Assembly: GCA_947495135.1 (NCBI GenBank)
Contig: CANLXN010000008.1
Location: forward strand, 62,001 to 126,000
Origin: an uncultured Flavobacteriaceae bacterium
GTDB taxonomy: Bacteria; Bacteroidota; Bacteroidia; Flavobacteriales; Flavobacteriaceae
Reading direction: 5' to 3'
DNA length: 64,000 bases
A program made the translations under genes and the position numbers. Below, piece after piece: positions 25,649-34,449 of the stretch. The notes below the pieces were generated by a model that searched no databases, was not told where the DNA came from, and saw only the letters and a program-made list of their open reading frames with translations. Positions within the stretch are counted from its first letter, which is position 1. Each line of letters begins with the position of its first letter.

Positions 25649-26746
25649 ATGGTGACTGAAGTAGTTGATTCAAAAGATCTTAAAAAATTCGCTCCTGTCT
25701 TTGGACAAATGTCCTTCGATAATCACGAGCAAGTAGTGTTCTGTAACGACAAAGATACAGGTTTAAAAGCAATAATTGGTATTCATAATACGGTATTGGG
25801 ACCCGCTTTAGGAGGTACTCGAATGTGGAATTATGCAAGCGAATGGGAGGCTGTAAACGATGCTTTACGTCTTTCTCGCGGAATGACATTTAAGGCAGCT
25901 ATTACCGGTCTTAATTTAGGAGGTGGAAAGGCTGTTATTATTGGAGATGCTAAAACGCAGAAGACACCTGAATTAATGTTGCGTTTTGGAGAATTTGTTC
26001 ATTCGTTAAGTGGTAAATATATTACCGCAGAGGATGTGGGTATGACTACTAGTGATATGGACCTCGTTAGAACAGTAACCCCATTTGTAACTGGTATTTC
26101 AGAAGATATAGGTGGAGCAGGGAATCCTTCTCCAATTACGGCTTACGGAGTTTTTATGGGAATGAAAGCTGCTGCTAAATACGCTTATGGAAGTGATGTT
26201 CTTGAGGAGAAAGTAGTATATGTTCAAGGAATTGGAAATGTAGGAGAGTCCTTAGTGGAGCATTTATCGAACGAAGGAGCTAAAGTGGTGATTTCGGATA
26301 TTAATCAGCAACGTCTAGAAGAAGTTCGAGATAAATACGGAGTTACTATTTACGAGGGCGATAACATTTACGCCGAGGATATGGATATTTATGCTCCTTG
26401 TGCACTAGGAGCTACAGTTAATGACGGAACTATTTCTCAATTAAAGGCAAAAGTAATAGCAGGAGCAGCAAATAATCAATTGGCAGACGAAAACATCCAC
26501 GGAACGATCCTCCGAGAAAAAGGAATTGTTTATGCGCCAGATTTTCTAATTAATGCCGGAGGTATTATCAATGTATACGCAGAGTTAGAGAACTATGGGA
26601 AGCAAGAGATTATACGGAAGACTGAAAACATATATAATACCACACTCGAGATTCTAAATAATGCTGAAACAAACGGTGTGACATCGCATCAAGCAGCATT
26701 TGATATTGCGCAAAGCAGGATAGATGCTCGTAAAAAAGAACGTTAG
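25649..26746 (+). CDS. Leucine dehydrogenase (Glu/Leu/Phe/Val dehydrogenase family)
   Basis: 365 residues, a normal size. The enzyme oxidatively deaminates branched-chain amino acids with NAD+, feeding leucine and valine breakdown. The substrate-binding and catalytic Lys region is GPALGGTRMW (about 52) and GLNLGGGKAVIIGD (about 88). The Rossmann domain has VQGIGNVGESLVEHL near 195, and CALGATVND and GAANNQLAD follow. The start ATG at 25649 gives MVTEVVDSKDL; no clear TAnnTTTG box was found. A hairpin at 26771-26800 ends the unit. Confidence 0.93.
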   Translation: MVTEVVDSKDLKKFAPVFGQMSFDNHEQVVFCNDKDTGLKAIIGIHNTVLGPALGGTRMWNYASEWEAVNDALRLSRGMTFKAAITGLNLGGGKAVIIGDAKTQKTPELMLRFGEFVHSLSGKYITAEDVGMTTSDMDLVRTVTPFVTGISEDIGGAGNPSPITAYGVFMGMKAAAKYAYGSDVLEEKVVYVQGIGNVGESLVEHLSNEGAKVVISDINQQRLEEVRDKYGVTIYEGDNIYAEDMDIYAPCALGATVNDGTISQLKAKVIAGAANNQLADENIHGTILREKGIVYAPDFLINAGGIINVYAELENYGKQEIIRKTENIYNTTLEILNNAETNGVTSHQAAFDIAQSRIDARKKER

Positions 26747-26762
26747 TAATAAGTTTTATACT

Positions 26763-26770
26763 TATCTTTG
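26763..26770 (+). promoter_or_regulatory. -7 promoter box of the nusB operon
   Basis: TATCTTTG matches TAnnTTTG. It directly abuts the left arm of a terminator-like hairpin, so transcription would start inside that arm and leave a leader of about 55 nt. Confidence 0.6.
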
Positions 26771-26813
26771 CAGCGCACAAATTCAAAAAATTGTGCGCTG
26801 TTTATTTTATATC
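26771..26813 (+). terminator. Terminator of the leucine dehydrogenase gene, overlapping the nusB start site
   Basis: Perfect 10-bp stem CAGCGCACAA (26771-26780) / TTGTGCGCTG (26791-26800), AT loop of 10 nt, then TTTATTTTAT. It ends read-through from the dehydrogenase gene. New nusB transcripts would lack the first bases of the stem. Confidence 0.75.
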
Positions 26814-26829
26814 TTAAAAGTTCTTTTCA

Positions 26830-27777
26830 ATGATGCTTACCCGAAGACATATCCGAGTTAAAGTTCTGCAATCTCTATATGCGTTTTATCAAAACGAAGA
26901 ACAAGATTTGAGTAAGCAAGAAAAGTTTCTACATTATAGCATCGCTCAGATGCAAGATTTACATGCGTTGTTGTTGCAATTAATGGTAGAAATGCGTGGG
27001 CATGCGGATAATTTCTTGATGAAATCCCAGCAGAAGTATTTAGCAACCGATTTAGAGAAGAACCCGAGTCGCGCTTTTATTAATAACAAAGTTTTAGACT
27101 TATTGGCTCGAAATGAAGGGTTGATAGCGTATCTTCATAATAAAAAATTAAACTATTGGAAAGTCGACGATGAGTATGTTACCTTACTTTTCAATGAATT
27201 AAGAGAAAAAGATTGGTACCACGAGTATTTAGGGCAGAAAGAACATAGCTTTAAGGAAGATCAGGACTTTATTGCTAAACTATACAAAGAAATTATCGCA
27301 CCTAATGAAAAGCTTTATGAGTACTTAGAAGATAAACGTCTTACATGGTTAGACGATTACCCACTCGTTAATACAGCCATTATGAAAATGCTGACGAAGG
27401 TTTCTGAAAAGAACAGTTCGGTTATTTTTAATGATGGGATATATAAGAATGAAGAGGATAGAGAATTTAGTACCGATTTACTGCGAAAAGTAATCTTAAA
27501 CGATGATAAATTAAGTGCGGTAATAGATGGTAAAACCCCCAATTGGGATCAAGAGCGTATTGCAGAAATTGACATGATAGTTCTCAAAATGGGGATCGCA
27601 GAATTTATGTATTTTCCCTCTATACCTGTGAAAGTTACGATCAATGAGTACCTAGAAATATGTAAGGAATATTCTACTCCTAAGAGCAGTATGTTCATCA
27701 ACGGAATACTCGATAAGTTGGTAAAGGACATAACCGCAGAAGACAAATTGAATAAAATTGGGCGAGGACTTAGATAA
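26830..27777 (+). CDS. nusB: Transcription antitermination protein NusB (long Bacteroidota form)
   Basis: 315 residues, about twice the length of E. coli NusB. The N-terminus MLTRRHIRVKVLQSLYAFYQ is the conserved NusB start, and the canonical C-terminal half is seen from about residue 205 (VIDGKTPNWDQERIAEIDMIVLKMGIAEF broken here only by length limits of this note; key residues Trp234, Ile240 and Glu243 region, then SIPVKVTINEYLEI and SSMFINGILDKL). The middle, about 100 residues, is an insertion typical of this phylum. NusB acts with NusE to prevent termination in rRNA operons. It heads the nusB-DUF1573-yajC cluster; gaps are 52 and 20 bp. Confidence 0.92.
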   Translation: MMLTRRHIRVKVLQSLYAFYQNEEQDLSKQEKFLHYSIAQMQDLHALLLQLMVEMRGHADNFLMKSQQKYLATDLEKNPSRAFINNKVLDLLARNEGLIAYLHNKKLNYWKVDDEYVTLLFNELREKDWYHEYLGQKEHSFKEDQDFIAKLYKEIIAPNEKLYEYLEDKRLTWLDDYPLVNTAIMKMLTKVSEKNSSVIFNDGIYKNEEDREFSTDLLRKVILNDDKLSAVIDGKTPNWDQERIAEIDMIVLKMGIAEFMYFPSIPVKVTINEYLEICKEYSTPKSSMFINGILDKLVKDITAEDKLNKIGRGLR

Positions 27778-27829
27778 AAAAGAAAAAATGGTTACTTTAG
27801 CCCTTCCTAAAATTTAAAATTTTACACCT

Positions 27830-28309
27830 ATGAAAAAATCGATTTTTATTCTTGCAGCCCTTGTAATGGTAGCTTTTACTTCATGTAAAGAGAATGCTGC
27901 AGACAAAGTAAGTGAAGAAAATGTGGCTTCAGCTGCAGAACGTGATGCAAATGCAGGGAAATTCCCAGTGATGACTTTTGCTGAATCTGAGTTTGACTTC
28001 GGAACGATCGAACAAGGAGCAGCTCAAGAGCATATATTTAAGTTTACAAACACAGGTGAGAGCGATCTTATTATTGTTGATGCTAAAAGTAGTTGTGGAT
28101 GTACTGTACCAGAATACACTAAGCAACCTGTAGCTCCTGGAGCAACTGGAGAGATGTTAGTTAAATTTAATGGTAGTGGTAAAAATCAGGTGAGTAAAAC
28201 AGTAACTATTACTGCTAACACTAAATCTGGTAAAGAGACACTTAAAATTAAAGCTTTTGTAAATCCTAAAGAAGGTGCTACAACTGGATCTCCAATCCAA
28301 ACTAAATAA
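27830..28309 (+). CDS. DUF1573 domain lipoprotein
   Basis: 159 residues. Lipoprotein signal with lipobox FTSC near residue 19, then an Ala-rich linker. The DUF1573 domain (about 45-150) is an immunoglobulin-like fold with EFDFGTIEQGA, FKFTNTGESDLIIVDAKSSC and GCTVPEYTKQPVAPGATG. The paired cysteines in SSCGCT are typical. Function is unknown, though such proteins are numerous in Bacteroidota cell envelopes. It lies between nusB and yajC, an order I know as common in this phylum. Confidence 0.88.
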   Translation: MKKSIFILAALVMVAFTSCKENAADKVSEENVASAAERDANAGKFPVMTFAESEFDFGTIEQGAAQEHIFKFTNTGESDLIIVDAKSSCGCTVPEYTKQPVAPGATGEMLVKFNGSGKNQVSKTVTITANTKSGKETLKIKAFVNPKEGATTGSPIQTK

Positions 28310-28329
28310 TACAAGAAGCAAGTTAACTT

Positions 28330-28611
28330 ATGGATCAACTCCTCGGCCCCTTACTATTGTTTGTTGTTTTTATCGTTTTCTTTATTGTTTTACCACAACA
28401 AAAGAAGAAAAAACAAGAAACCAAGTTTTTCAATGAATTAAAAACCGGTGCAAAAGTTGTTACTAACGGCGGTTTACATGGTAAAATCCTAAGCATCAAC
28501 GATGATGGGACAGTGATCATTGAAACAGGAGCTGGGAAAATGAAGTATGACAAAGGTGCTATCTCTATAGAGAAGAGCAATAGAATCAATACTCCAGCGA
28601 AAACTAAGTAA
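28330..28611 (+). CDS. yajC: Preprotein translocase subunit YajC
   Basis: 93 residues: one N-terminal membrane helix (LLGPLLLFVVFIVFFIVLP), the conserved basic stretch QQKKKKQETKFFNEL, then LKTGAKVVTNGGLHGKI and a small beta domain. YajC associates with SecDF at the Sec translocon. It lies 20 bp after the DUF1573 gene, and a terminator follows at 28633. Confidence 0.95.
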   Translation: MDQLLGPLLLFVVFIVFFIVLPQQKKKKQETKFFNELKTGAKVVTNGGLHGKILSINDDGTVIIETGAGKMKYDKGAISIEKSNRINTPAKTK

Positions 28612-28632
28612 ACTACTTTAATTAGATATTAG

Positions 28633-28663
28633 AAAGCCGTTTCATTTTTGGAGCGGCTTTTTT
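28633..28663 (+). terminator. Rho-independent terminator of the nusB-yajC operon
   Basis: AAAGCCG (28633-28639) pairs with CGGCTTT (28654-28660); six T residues close the structure. It lies 21 bp after the yajC stop. Confidence 0.8.
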
Positions 28664-28693
28664 GGTTAAATAGGCATGAGATTTGAGATAGTG

Positions 28694-28701
28694 TATTTTT
28701 G
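28694..28701 (+). promoter_or_regulatory. -7-like box before a small open reading frame
   Basis: TATTTTTG matches TAnnTTTG and lies 15 nt before the ATG of a 27-codon frame, between two terminators. Confidence 0.4.
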
Positions 28702-28716
28702 TAGATTCGTTGAATT

Positions 28717-28800
28717 ATGAATTTTGAAGAGTATCTAAAATTGACGTCTTTGCAATACCCAAGAATTAGTGAATACGGTATTTTAATTTTGCGCTATTAA
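28717..28800 (+). CDS. Possible small protein of 27 residues
   Basis: An ATG at 28717 opens a frame of 27 codons ending in TAA at 28800 (begins MNFEEYLKL, ends ILILRY). It is preceded by a TAnnTTTG box and lies alone between the yajC terminator and the pepT terminator. There is no known family, no signal peptide and no strong hydrophobic segment. It could be a small gene, the remnant of a larger one, or chance. Confidence 0.25.
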   Translation: MNFEEYLKLTSLQYPRISEYGILILRY

Positions 28801-28820
28801 CGATCCTAATCACGCTTAAA

Positions 28821-28856
28821 AAAAGACCTAACAAGCTTCTCAAAAGCTGTTAGGTC
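28821..28856 (-). terminator. Rho-independent terminator of pepT
   Basis: On the minus strand GACCTAACAGCT pairs with AGCTTGTTAGGTC (one bulge), followed by seven T residues. It lies 44 bp past the pepT stop. Confidence 0.85.
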
Positions 28857-28899
28857 CATTATTCATTTTGCCTGAAATCTACAATTCCCAGTCTAATAA

Positions 28900-30138
28900 C
28901 TAGGGTCTCTTTGCTGTAATTTGAGCTATATTCACAATTACTTCAATCGCTTTTAACATGCTTTCCACCGGAACATATTCGAAACGGCCATGGAAATTAT
29001 GCCCTCCAGCAAATATGTTAGGGCAGGGCAATCCCATGAAGCTAAGCTGAGATCCGTCTGTTCCGCCTCGAATGGGTTTAATTAAAGGCACAATGCCTGC
29101 CTTTTTCATTGCTTCTTCAGCGATATCCACAATATGCATTACGGGCTCTATTTTCTCACGCATATTGAAGTATTGGTCTTTTATCTCAACTGAAATTCGT
29201 TCAGACCCTAGTTCTAAATTCATGTCTTTTGCCAGTTTTAACATCAATTCTTTTCGCAATTCAAATTTCTTTTTGTCATGATCGCGTATGATGTATTGTA
29301 ACTTTGTTCCGTCCACTTCGCCGTTCATATGGTGAAGATGATAGAAACCTTCTCGGTCTTCAGTCGTTTCTGGAGTTTCTGTTCTGGGGAGTGAATCAAT
29401 AAATTGAGTTGCGATGTACATACTGTTTACCATTTTTCCTTTGGCATAACCCGGATGCACAATCTTCCCTTTAATCGTTACCACTGCACCTGCGGCATTA
29501 AAGTTCTCATATTCTAATTCGCCAATCTGACTTCCATCCATGGTATATGCCCAGTCTGCTCCAAACTTCTTAACATCGAATTTGTGTGCGCCGCGACCAA
29601 TTTCTTCGTCGGGCGTAAAACCGACTCTTATTTTTCCATGTTTAATTTCTGGATGATTAACTAGGTACTCCATGGCTGAGATTATTTCAGCAATACCGGC
29701 CTTGTCGTCTGCTCCTAGTAAAGTAGTGCCGTCTGTTGTGATAAGAGTATTTCCTTTGTAAAGCAATAGATCATCGAAGTCTTTTGGAGACAAAGCCAAT
29801 CCATCTACCCCTTTCAGTAAAATATCACCACCGTCGTAATTTTCTATAATCTGTGGTTGTACGTTTGCTCCCGTAAAATCTGGTGTAGTATCAAAATGCG
29901 AAACAAAGCCAATCACCGGTACTTCATGATCTACGTTACTCGGTAAAGTTGCCATAATATATGCATTCTCATCAATGGTTACATCTTCTAGTCCAATTTG
30001 TTTAAGTTCTTCTACCAAAGCATTGGCAAGGTCCCATTGTTTGGCTGTACTTGGTGTAGTATTACTTTCTGGATCACTTTCAGTATCTACAGTTACGTAA
30101 CTTATAAATCTGTTGATGAGGTGCTGCTTGTCTATCAT
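28900..30138 (-). CDS. pepT: Peptidase T (tripeptide aminopeptidase)
   Basis: 412 residues of the M20 family. PepT removes the N-terminal residue from tripeptides in the cytoplasm using two zinc ions. Metal-site motifs are visible: [16 protein letters not shown] (His/Asp, about residue 80), [13 protein letters not shown] near 143, [16 protein letters not shown] near 174 (catalytic Glu pair), [15 protein letters not shown], and [17 protein letters not shown] near 360 with AGGHNFHG. Length is typical. It stands alone. Confidence 0.95.
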   Translation of the reverse strand: MIDKQHLINRFISYVTVDTESDPESNTTPSTAKQWDLANALVEELKQIGLEDVTIDENAYIMATLPSNVDHEVPVIGFVSHFDTTPDFTGANVQPQIIENYDGGDILLKGVDGLALSPKDFDDLLLYKGNTLITTDGTTLLGADDKAGIAEIISAMEYLVNHPEIKHGKIRVGFTPDEEIGRGAHKFDVKKFGADWAYTMDGSQIGELEYENFNAAGAVVTIKGKIVHPGYAKGKMVNSMYIATQFIDSLPRTETPETTEDREGFYHLHHMNGEVDGTKLQYIIRDHDKKKFELRKELMLKLAKDMNLELGSERISVEIKDQYFNMREKIEPVMHIVDIAEEAMKKAGIVPLIKPIRGGTDGSQLSFMGLPCPNIFAGGHNFHGRFEYVPVESMLKAIEVIVNIAQITAKRP

Positions 30139-30230
30139 GGCTAGTCGCGCCGAGGCGGATATTTTAATTAGTAAGAAATGTGTTCTACAAATTAACGGAA
30201 TAACGCCTAAACTCTTTGCTGTTTTAATAC

Positions 30231-30238
30231 TATTTTTG
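30231..30238 (+). promoter_or_regulatory. -7 promoter box of pyrD
   Basis: TATTTTTG matches TAnnTTTG, 19 nt before the pyrD ATG. No well-placed -33 TTG was found. Confidence 0.5.
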
Positions 30239-30257
30239 CATCACATTTTCCGCAACT

Positions 30258-31295
30258 ATGTATAAAGCCATTATTCGCCCCATTTTATTTTTATTTGATC
30301 CTGAAAAGGTGCATCACTTCACTTTTAGTATGGTTAGAATATTGAGTTCGTTAGGATTCGGCTCACTTTTCAGAAGTATGTATAAAAAGGAAGACCCTAG
30401 ATTAGAGCGAGAGCTATTCGGGTTGAAATTTCCTAATCCGGTGGGGTTGGCGGCTGGATTCGATAAAGACGCTAAGCTTTACAAACAACTTGAAAATTTT
30501 GGTTTTGGTTTTATCGAAATAGGAACTGTAACCCCTAAACCACAAGCTGGAAACCCCAAGAAGCGTTTGTTTCGTTTAAAAAGTGACAGTGCCATTATTA
30601 ATAGAATGGGATTTAATAATGGAGGAGTGGAAGAAGCGCTTGAACGATTAAAGAAAAACCCTCTCCCAGGCTCCAATGCCAAGAAAAGAGTGCTCATAGG
30701 GGGCAACATAGGTAAGAATAAGGTTACACCCAATGAAGAGGCGGTAAACGATTATGTAATTTGCTTTCAATCCCTATTCGATTATGTAGACTATTTCGTG
30801 GTGAATGTAAGTTCTCCAAATACACCTAATTTAAGAGCGCTTCAAGATAAAGAACCACTTACTGCTTTGTTACAAACTCTTCAAGACATCAACGCGGAAA
30901 AGTCTTCCCGTAAGCCTATCTTATTAAAAATAGCACCAGATTTGACCAATGAGCAGTTGATGGATATCATAGACATCGTTTCGGACACTAAAATTGATGG
31001 CGTAATTGCTACCAATACTACTATTTCAAGAGACGGACTTGTTTCAGACAACAAAGATGAAATGGGTGGGCTTAGCGGAAAACCTTTAACCCATCGCTCA
31101 ACGGAGGTAATTCGTTTCCTTTCAGAAAAAAGTAATCGTGCCTTTCCTATAATTGGAGTAGGTGGGATTCATTCGGCCAAAGATGCTTTGGAAAAAATAG
31201 AGGCTGGGGCCAGTTTGGTTCAGTTGTACACAGGTTTTATATACGAAGGTCCAGCACTTATCAAAGCTATTAATAGCAAATTGCTAAACCGCTAA
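30258..31295 (+). CDS. pyrD: Dihydroorotate dehydrogenase (quinone), class 2
   Basis: 345 residues. PyrD oxidises dihydroorotate to orotate in pyrimidine synthesis and passes electrons to quinone. An N-terminal amphipathic segment ([19 protein letters not shown]) marks the membrane-associated class 2. FMN and substrate motifs: [28 protein letters not shown], and [16 protein letters not shown] with the catalytic Ser. GVIATNTT and [18 protein letters not shown] follow. The next gene (LysE-type) begins 30 bp on in the same direction. Confidence 0.95.
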   Translation: MYKAIIRPILFLFDPEKVHHFTFSMVRILSSLGFGSLFRSMYKKEDPRLERELFGLKFPNPVGLAAGFDKDAKLYKQLENFGFGFIEIGTVTPKPQAGNPKKRLFRLKSDSAIINRMGFNNGGVEEALERLKKNPLPGSNAKKRVLIGGNIGKNKVTPNEEAVNDYVICFQSLFDYVDYFVVNVSSPNTPNLRALQDKEPLTALLQTLQDINAEKSSRKPILLKIAPDLTNEQLMDIIDIVSDTKIDGVIATNTTISRDGLVSDNKDEMGGLSGKPLTHRSTEVIRFLSEKSNRAFPIIGVGGIHSAKDALEKIEAGASLVQLYTGFIYEGPALIKAINSKLLNR

Positions 31296-31325
31296 TAATT
31301 GAGACTAAAAGTGTAATTTTAGAGA

Positions 31326-31940
31326 ATGATCGAAAGTTTGCTCTCTTTTTCATTGGCGACCATTGCATTGGCAATTTCTCCGGGACCCGATAATATTTAC
31401 GTTCTAACCCAATCATTGATTAACGGCACTAAGAGCGGCATTGCCACTACAGCCGGACTCGTTAGTGGTTGTATTGTTCATACTACCTTATTGGCATTTG
31501 GAGTTTCTGCCATAATAACGGCGTCTGAGGGATTGTTTTACACCATCAAAGTAATAGGCGCCTTGTATTTATTTTATCTGGCTTACAAAGTGTTTCGAGG
31601 TTCTTCTGAAATCGTCGTAGGTGATAATGCACCTAAGAAAAACCACTGGCAGCTATTTAAAACTGGAGTGATTATGAATCTAGTTAATCCGAAAGTAATG
31701 ATCTTCTTTCTGGCTTTCTTTCCTGGATTTTTATGGGATCCAACTGAAGGAACGGTAATTCAATTCTTTATATTGGGAGTCACTTTTATGATGGTTTCAT
31801 TCGTTGTTTTTAGTCTTGTTGCCGTTTTAGCGGGCAGTATTTCTAGTTACCTGCTAAAACATAAAAATATAGGAGTGGTATTAAAGTGGCTTCAAATCCT
31901 TGTGTTTTTAGGAATTGGAGTTTTTATTTTGATTCCTTAG
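31326..31940 (+). CDS. LysE/RhtB family amino-acid exporter
   Basis: 204 residues with about six hydrophobic helices. The N-terminal signature ISPGPDNIYVLTQSLINGTK (about residues 18-37) is that of LysE/RhtB exporters; NLVNPKVMIFFLAFFPGF near residue 119 is the second conserved block. It should expel an amino acid or a related metabolite; which one is unknown. It ends 92 bp before the chosen start of the HMG-CoA lyase gene. Confidence 0.9.
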   Translation: MIESLLSFSLATIALAISPGPDNIYVLTQSLINGTKSGIATTAGLVSGCIVHTTLLAFGVSAIITASEGLFYTIKVIGALYLFYLAYKVFRGSSEIVVGDNAPKKNHWQLFKTGVIMNLVNPKVMIFFLAFFPGFLWDPTEGTVIQFFILGVTFMMVSFVVFSLVAVLAGSISSYLLKHKNIGVVLKWLQILVFLGIGVFILIP

Positions 31941-32019
31941 AATTTAAGCCTAAGTATTATTCAAAAACTTTACATGGTAAATCGTGGATCGTACAGGGTA
32001 TATCTTATATCACAATTCG

Positions 32020-32027
32020 TATCTTTG
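32020..32027 (+). promoter_or_regulatory. -7 promoter box of the HMG-CoA lyase gene
   Basis: TATCTTTG matches TAnnTTTG; only five bases separate it from ATG 32033, implying a leaderless or nearly leaderless message. Confidence 0.5.
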
Positions 32028-32032
32028 AGACG

Positions 32033-32896
32033 ATGCAAAAAGTCAAAATCATAGAGTGTCCAAGAGACGCAATGCAGGGAATAAAAGAGTGGATTCCCAC
32101 CGAAAAGAAGGTGCAATATATTCAGGCATTATTGCGGTGTGGTTTCGATACCATCGATTTTGGGAGTTTTGTTTCTCCTAAGGCCATACCACAAATGGTG
32201 GATACTGCAGAAGTACTATCGAAGCTGGACCTATCAAAAACTGAAAGTAAACTTTTAGCGATTGTTGCCAACCTCCGCGGTGCGACCGATGCGGTAAAAC
32301 ATTCTGAAATACAATATCTGGGTTATCCGTTTTCAATTTCTGAAAACTTTCAGATGAGAAATACCCACAAGACTATTGCGCAATCTATGGATACCCTACA
32401 GCAATTGTTGGAGCTTGCAGATACGCATAACAAGGAGGTTGTAACCTATCTATCGATGGGGTTTGGGAATCCGTATGGAGACCCCTGGAATGTTGATATT
32501 GTTGGTGATTGGGCAGAACGTTTATCGGTTATGGGAGTGAAAATACTCTCTTTGAGTGATACGGTTGGTACTTCTACTCCCGAAGTGATTGAGTATTTAT
32601 ATGCCAATTTAATTCCGAAATATCCAGCTATCGAATTTGGTGCACATTTACACACTACTCCTACAAGTTGGTATGAGAAAGTGGACGCCGCCTATAAAAA
32701 CGGATGTAGGAGATTTGACGGAGCCATCCAAGGTTTCGGTGGTTGTCCTATGGCGAAAGATGAGCTTACAGGAAATATGCCGACAGAAAAAATGTTGAGT
32801 TATTTTACCTCTGAAAAGGTCGACACTAATATTAATACCATGTCATTTGAAAGTGCACATAACGAAGCGACAAAAATTTTCACTAAATACCACTAA
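32033..32896 (+). CDS. Hydroxymethylglutaryl-CoA lyase
   Basis: 287 residues from ATG 32033. The enzyme splits HMG-CoA to acetoacetate and acetyl-CoA, the last step of leucine breakdown, which fits the leucine dehydrogenase at 25649. DRE-TIM metallolyase motifs: ECPRDAMQGIKEW near residue 6 (usually GPRDGLQNE), DFGSFVSPKAIPQM, the metal-binding HLH in FGAHLHTTP, and the catalytic Cys in FGGCPMAKDELTGN. The frame is open upstream to 31886, but that part overlaps the LysE gene and the promoter, so it was rejected. The following 5'-nucleotidase gene starts 1 bp after the stop. Confidence 0.88.
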   Translation: MQKVKIIECPRDAMQGIKEWIPTEKKVQYIQALLRCGFDTIDFGSFVSPKAIPQMVDTAEVLSKLDLSKTESKLLAIVANLRGATDAVKHSEIQYLGYPFSISENFQMRNTHKTIAQSMDTLQQLLELADTHNKEVVTYLSMGFGNPYGDPWNVDIVGDWAERLSVMGVKILSLSDTVGTSTPEVIEYLYANLIPKYPAIEFGAHLHTTPTSWYEKVDAAYKNGCRRFDGAIQGFGGCPMAKDELTGNMPTEKMLSYFTSEKVDTNINTMSFESAHNEATKIFTKYH

Positions 32897-32897
32897 G

Positions 32898-34439
32898 ATG
32901 AAGCGATTCAATTATGTAGGGCTACTTTTCTTATTGCTATTTGTTGGCTGTAAGAGCACCAAAGAGCGTGTGAAAGTTAAGGACGATGGAAAACTTACTT
33001 TTAAGTTTATTCAGCTTAATGATGTTTATGAAATTGCTCCCTTAAGTGGCGGGAAGTATGGTGGAATGGCGCGCGTGGCTCATGTGGCAGATTCTATTCG
33101 AAAGATAGAGCCAAACACCTATATGTTTATGGCTGGTGATTTTCTGAATCCCTCATTAATAGGAACCATGAAGGTAGACGGAGAACGTATTCGAGGAAAG
33201 CAAATGATAGAGGTGATGAACGCGATGAATTTTGAATTAGTAACTTTCGGAAACCATGAATTTGACATTGGAGAGGCGGATCTTCAGAAACGTATGGACG
33301 AATCCAATTTTTATTGGACGAGCGCTAATGTGTTTCAGAATAACGACGATGGACCGCGTTCCTTTTTTTTCCGAAGAAATAACGATACTATTTACGTTCC
33401 AGAAACCTATACCATCTCTATGATGGATACGGATAGCACTAAAATTGATGTGGGGTTGTTTTCAGTTACTCTTGATTCAAATCCGAGGGAGTTTGTGCAT
33501 TATGCTGATGTTTTTTTAGAGGCGAGCAGTGCTTACAGTATGCTCCAATCTCAGCAAACGGATGTAATTATAGGGCTTACGCATTTAAAACTTTCGGAAG
33601 ACATTGAGCTCGCTAACAGATTTCCAGAGATAGCACTTATTATGGGAGGGCATGAACATAATAATATGTTGGTTCCTACGGATAATGGTATTGTTGCCAA
33701 GGCAGATGCGAATGCGAAATCAATTTATATCCATACCATCACTCACAACACGAAAGATGGAAGCACCAGCATCGATTCTCATTTAATGCCTATTGATCAA
33801 GGAACGTCCTCTAGTCTAAAAGTACAGGCCATAGTGGATAAATGGAATACTGTTTTAGATGAAAAAATGAAAGAGATTGTTGATAATCCGAATGAAATAA
33901 TTTATACCGCAGCTGTCCCAATAGACGGTACAGATAGTGCTAATAGAGGAGTTCAGACTAATTTGGGCGACTTGATTACTCAGGCCATGTTTCAGTCGTT
34001 CGATACACCTGTAGATGGTGCTTTGGTTAATGGCGGTTCGTTTAGATTGGACGATATGCTGGCGGGAGAGATCACAAGTCTTGATATTGTTAGAGTTTTA
34101 CCATTTGGTGGAAATGTATTGAAAGTGGATATGAAAGGCGATTTGTTGAAGGAAGTGCTCGATTATGGGCAGTCGCAACAAGGTACTGGTGCGTATTTGC
34201 AGCGCCATAACTTCAGTCGGGATCAACAAGGAGCTTGGAAGCTTAATGAAGTGAGTATTAGTGACGATAAAGTATATTCGATTGCTGTAAGTGACTTTTT
34301 GATGAAGGGGTATGATATTCCTTTTCTAAAACCAGATCATCCTGGAGTTAAAAAGGTTTATTCACCAAAAAAATCGGAAGCGGCTTCCGATATAAGGAAG
34401 GCTGTAATTTTATTTTTAAAAGAAATTAGTAAAAATTAA
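32898..34439 (+). CDS. Bifunctional metallophosphatase/5'-nucleotidase lipoprotein
   Basis: 513 residues with a lipoprotein signal (lipobox LFVGC near residue 15). The N-terminal calcineurin-like metallophosphatase domain has QLNDVYEIAPL, MFMAGDFLNPS, TFGNHEFDIG near 110, ITHLKLSEDIE-like text and MGGHEHNN near 250. The C-terminal 5'-nucleotidase domain (about 340-480) starts NLGDLITQAMFQ. In many family members the first motif is NDxH; here His is replaced by Tyr. It should release nucleosides and phosphate outside the cytoplasm. It begins 1 bp after the HMG-CoA lyase gene, so the two are cotranscribed despite unrelated roles. Confidence 0.88.
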   Translation: MKRFNYVGLLFLLLFVGCKSTKERVKVKDDGKLTFKFIQLNDVYEIAPLSGGKYGGMARVAHVADSIRKIEPNTYMFMAGDFLNPSLIGTMKVDGERIRGKQMIEVMNAMNFELVTFGNHEFDIGEADLQKRMDESNFYWTSANVFQNNDDGPRSFFFRRNNDTIYVPETYTISMMDTDSTKIDVGLFSVTLDSNPREFVHYADVFLEASSAYSMLQSQQTDVIIGLTHLKLSEDIELANRFPEIALIMGGHEHNNMLVPTDNGIVAKADANAKSIYIHTITHNTKDGSTSIDSHLMPIDQGTSSSLKVQAIVDKWNTVLDEKMKEIVDNPNEIIYTAAVPIDGTDSANRGVQTNLGDLITQAMFQSFDTPVDGALVNGGSFRLDDMLAGEITSLDIVRVLPFGGNVLKVDMKGDLLKEVLDYGQSQQGTGAYLQRHNFSRDQQGAWKLNEVSISDDKVYSIAVSDFLMKGYDIPFLKPDHPGVKKVYSPKKSEAASDIRKAVILFLKEISKN

Positions 34440-34449
34440 TTTAGTTGTT

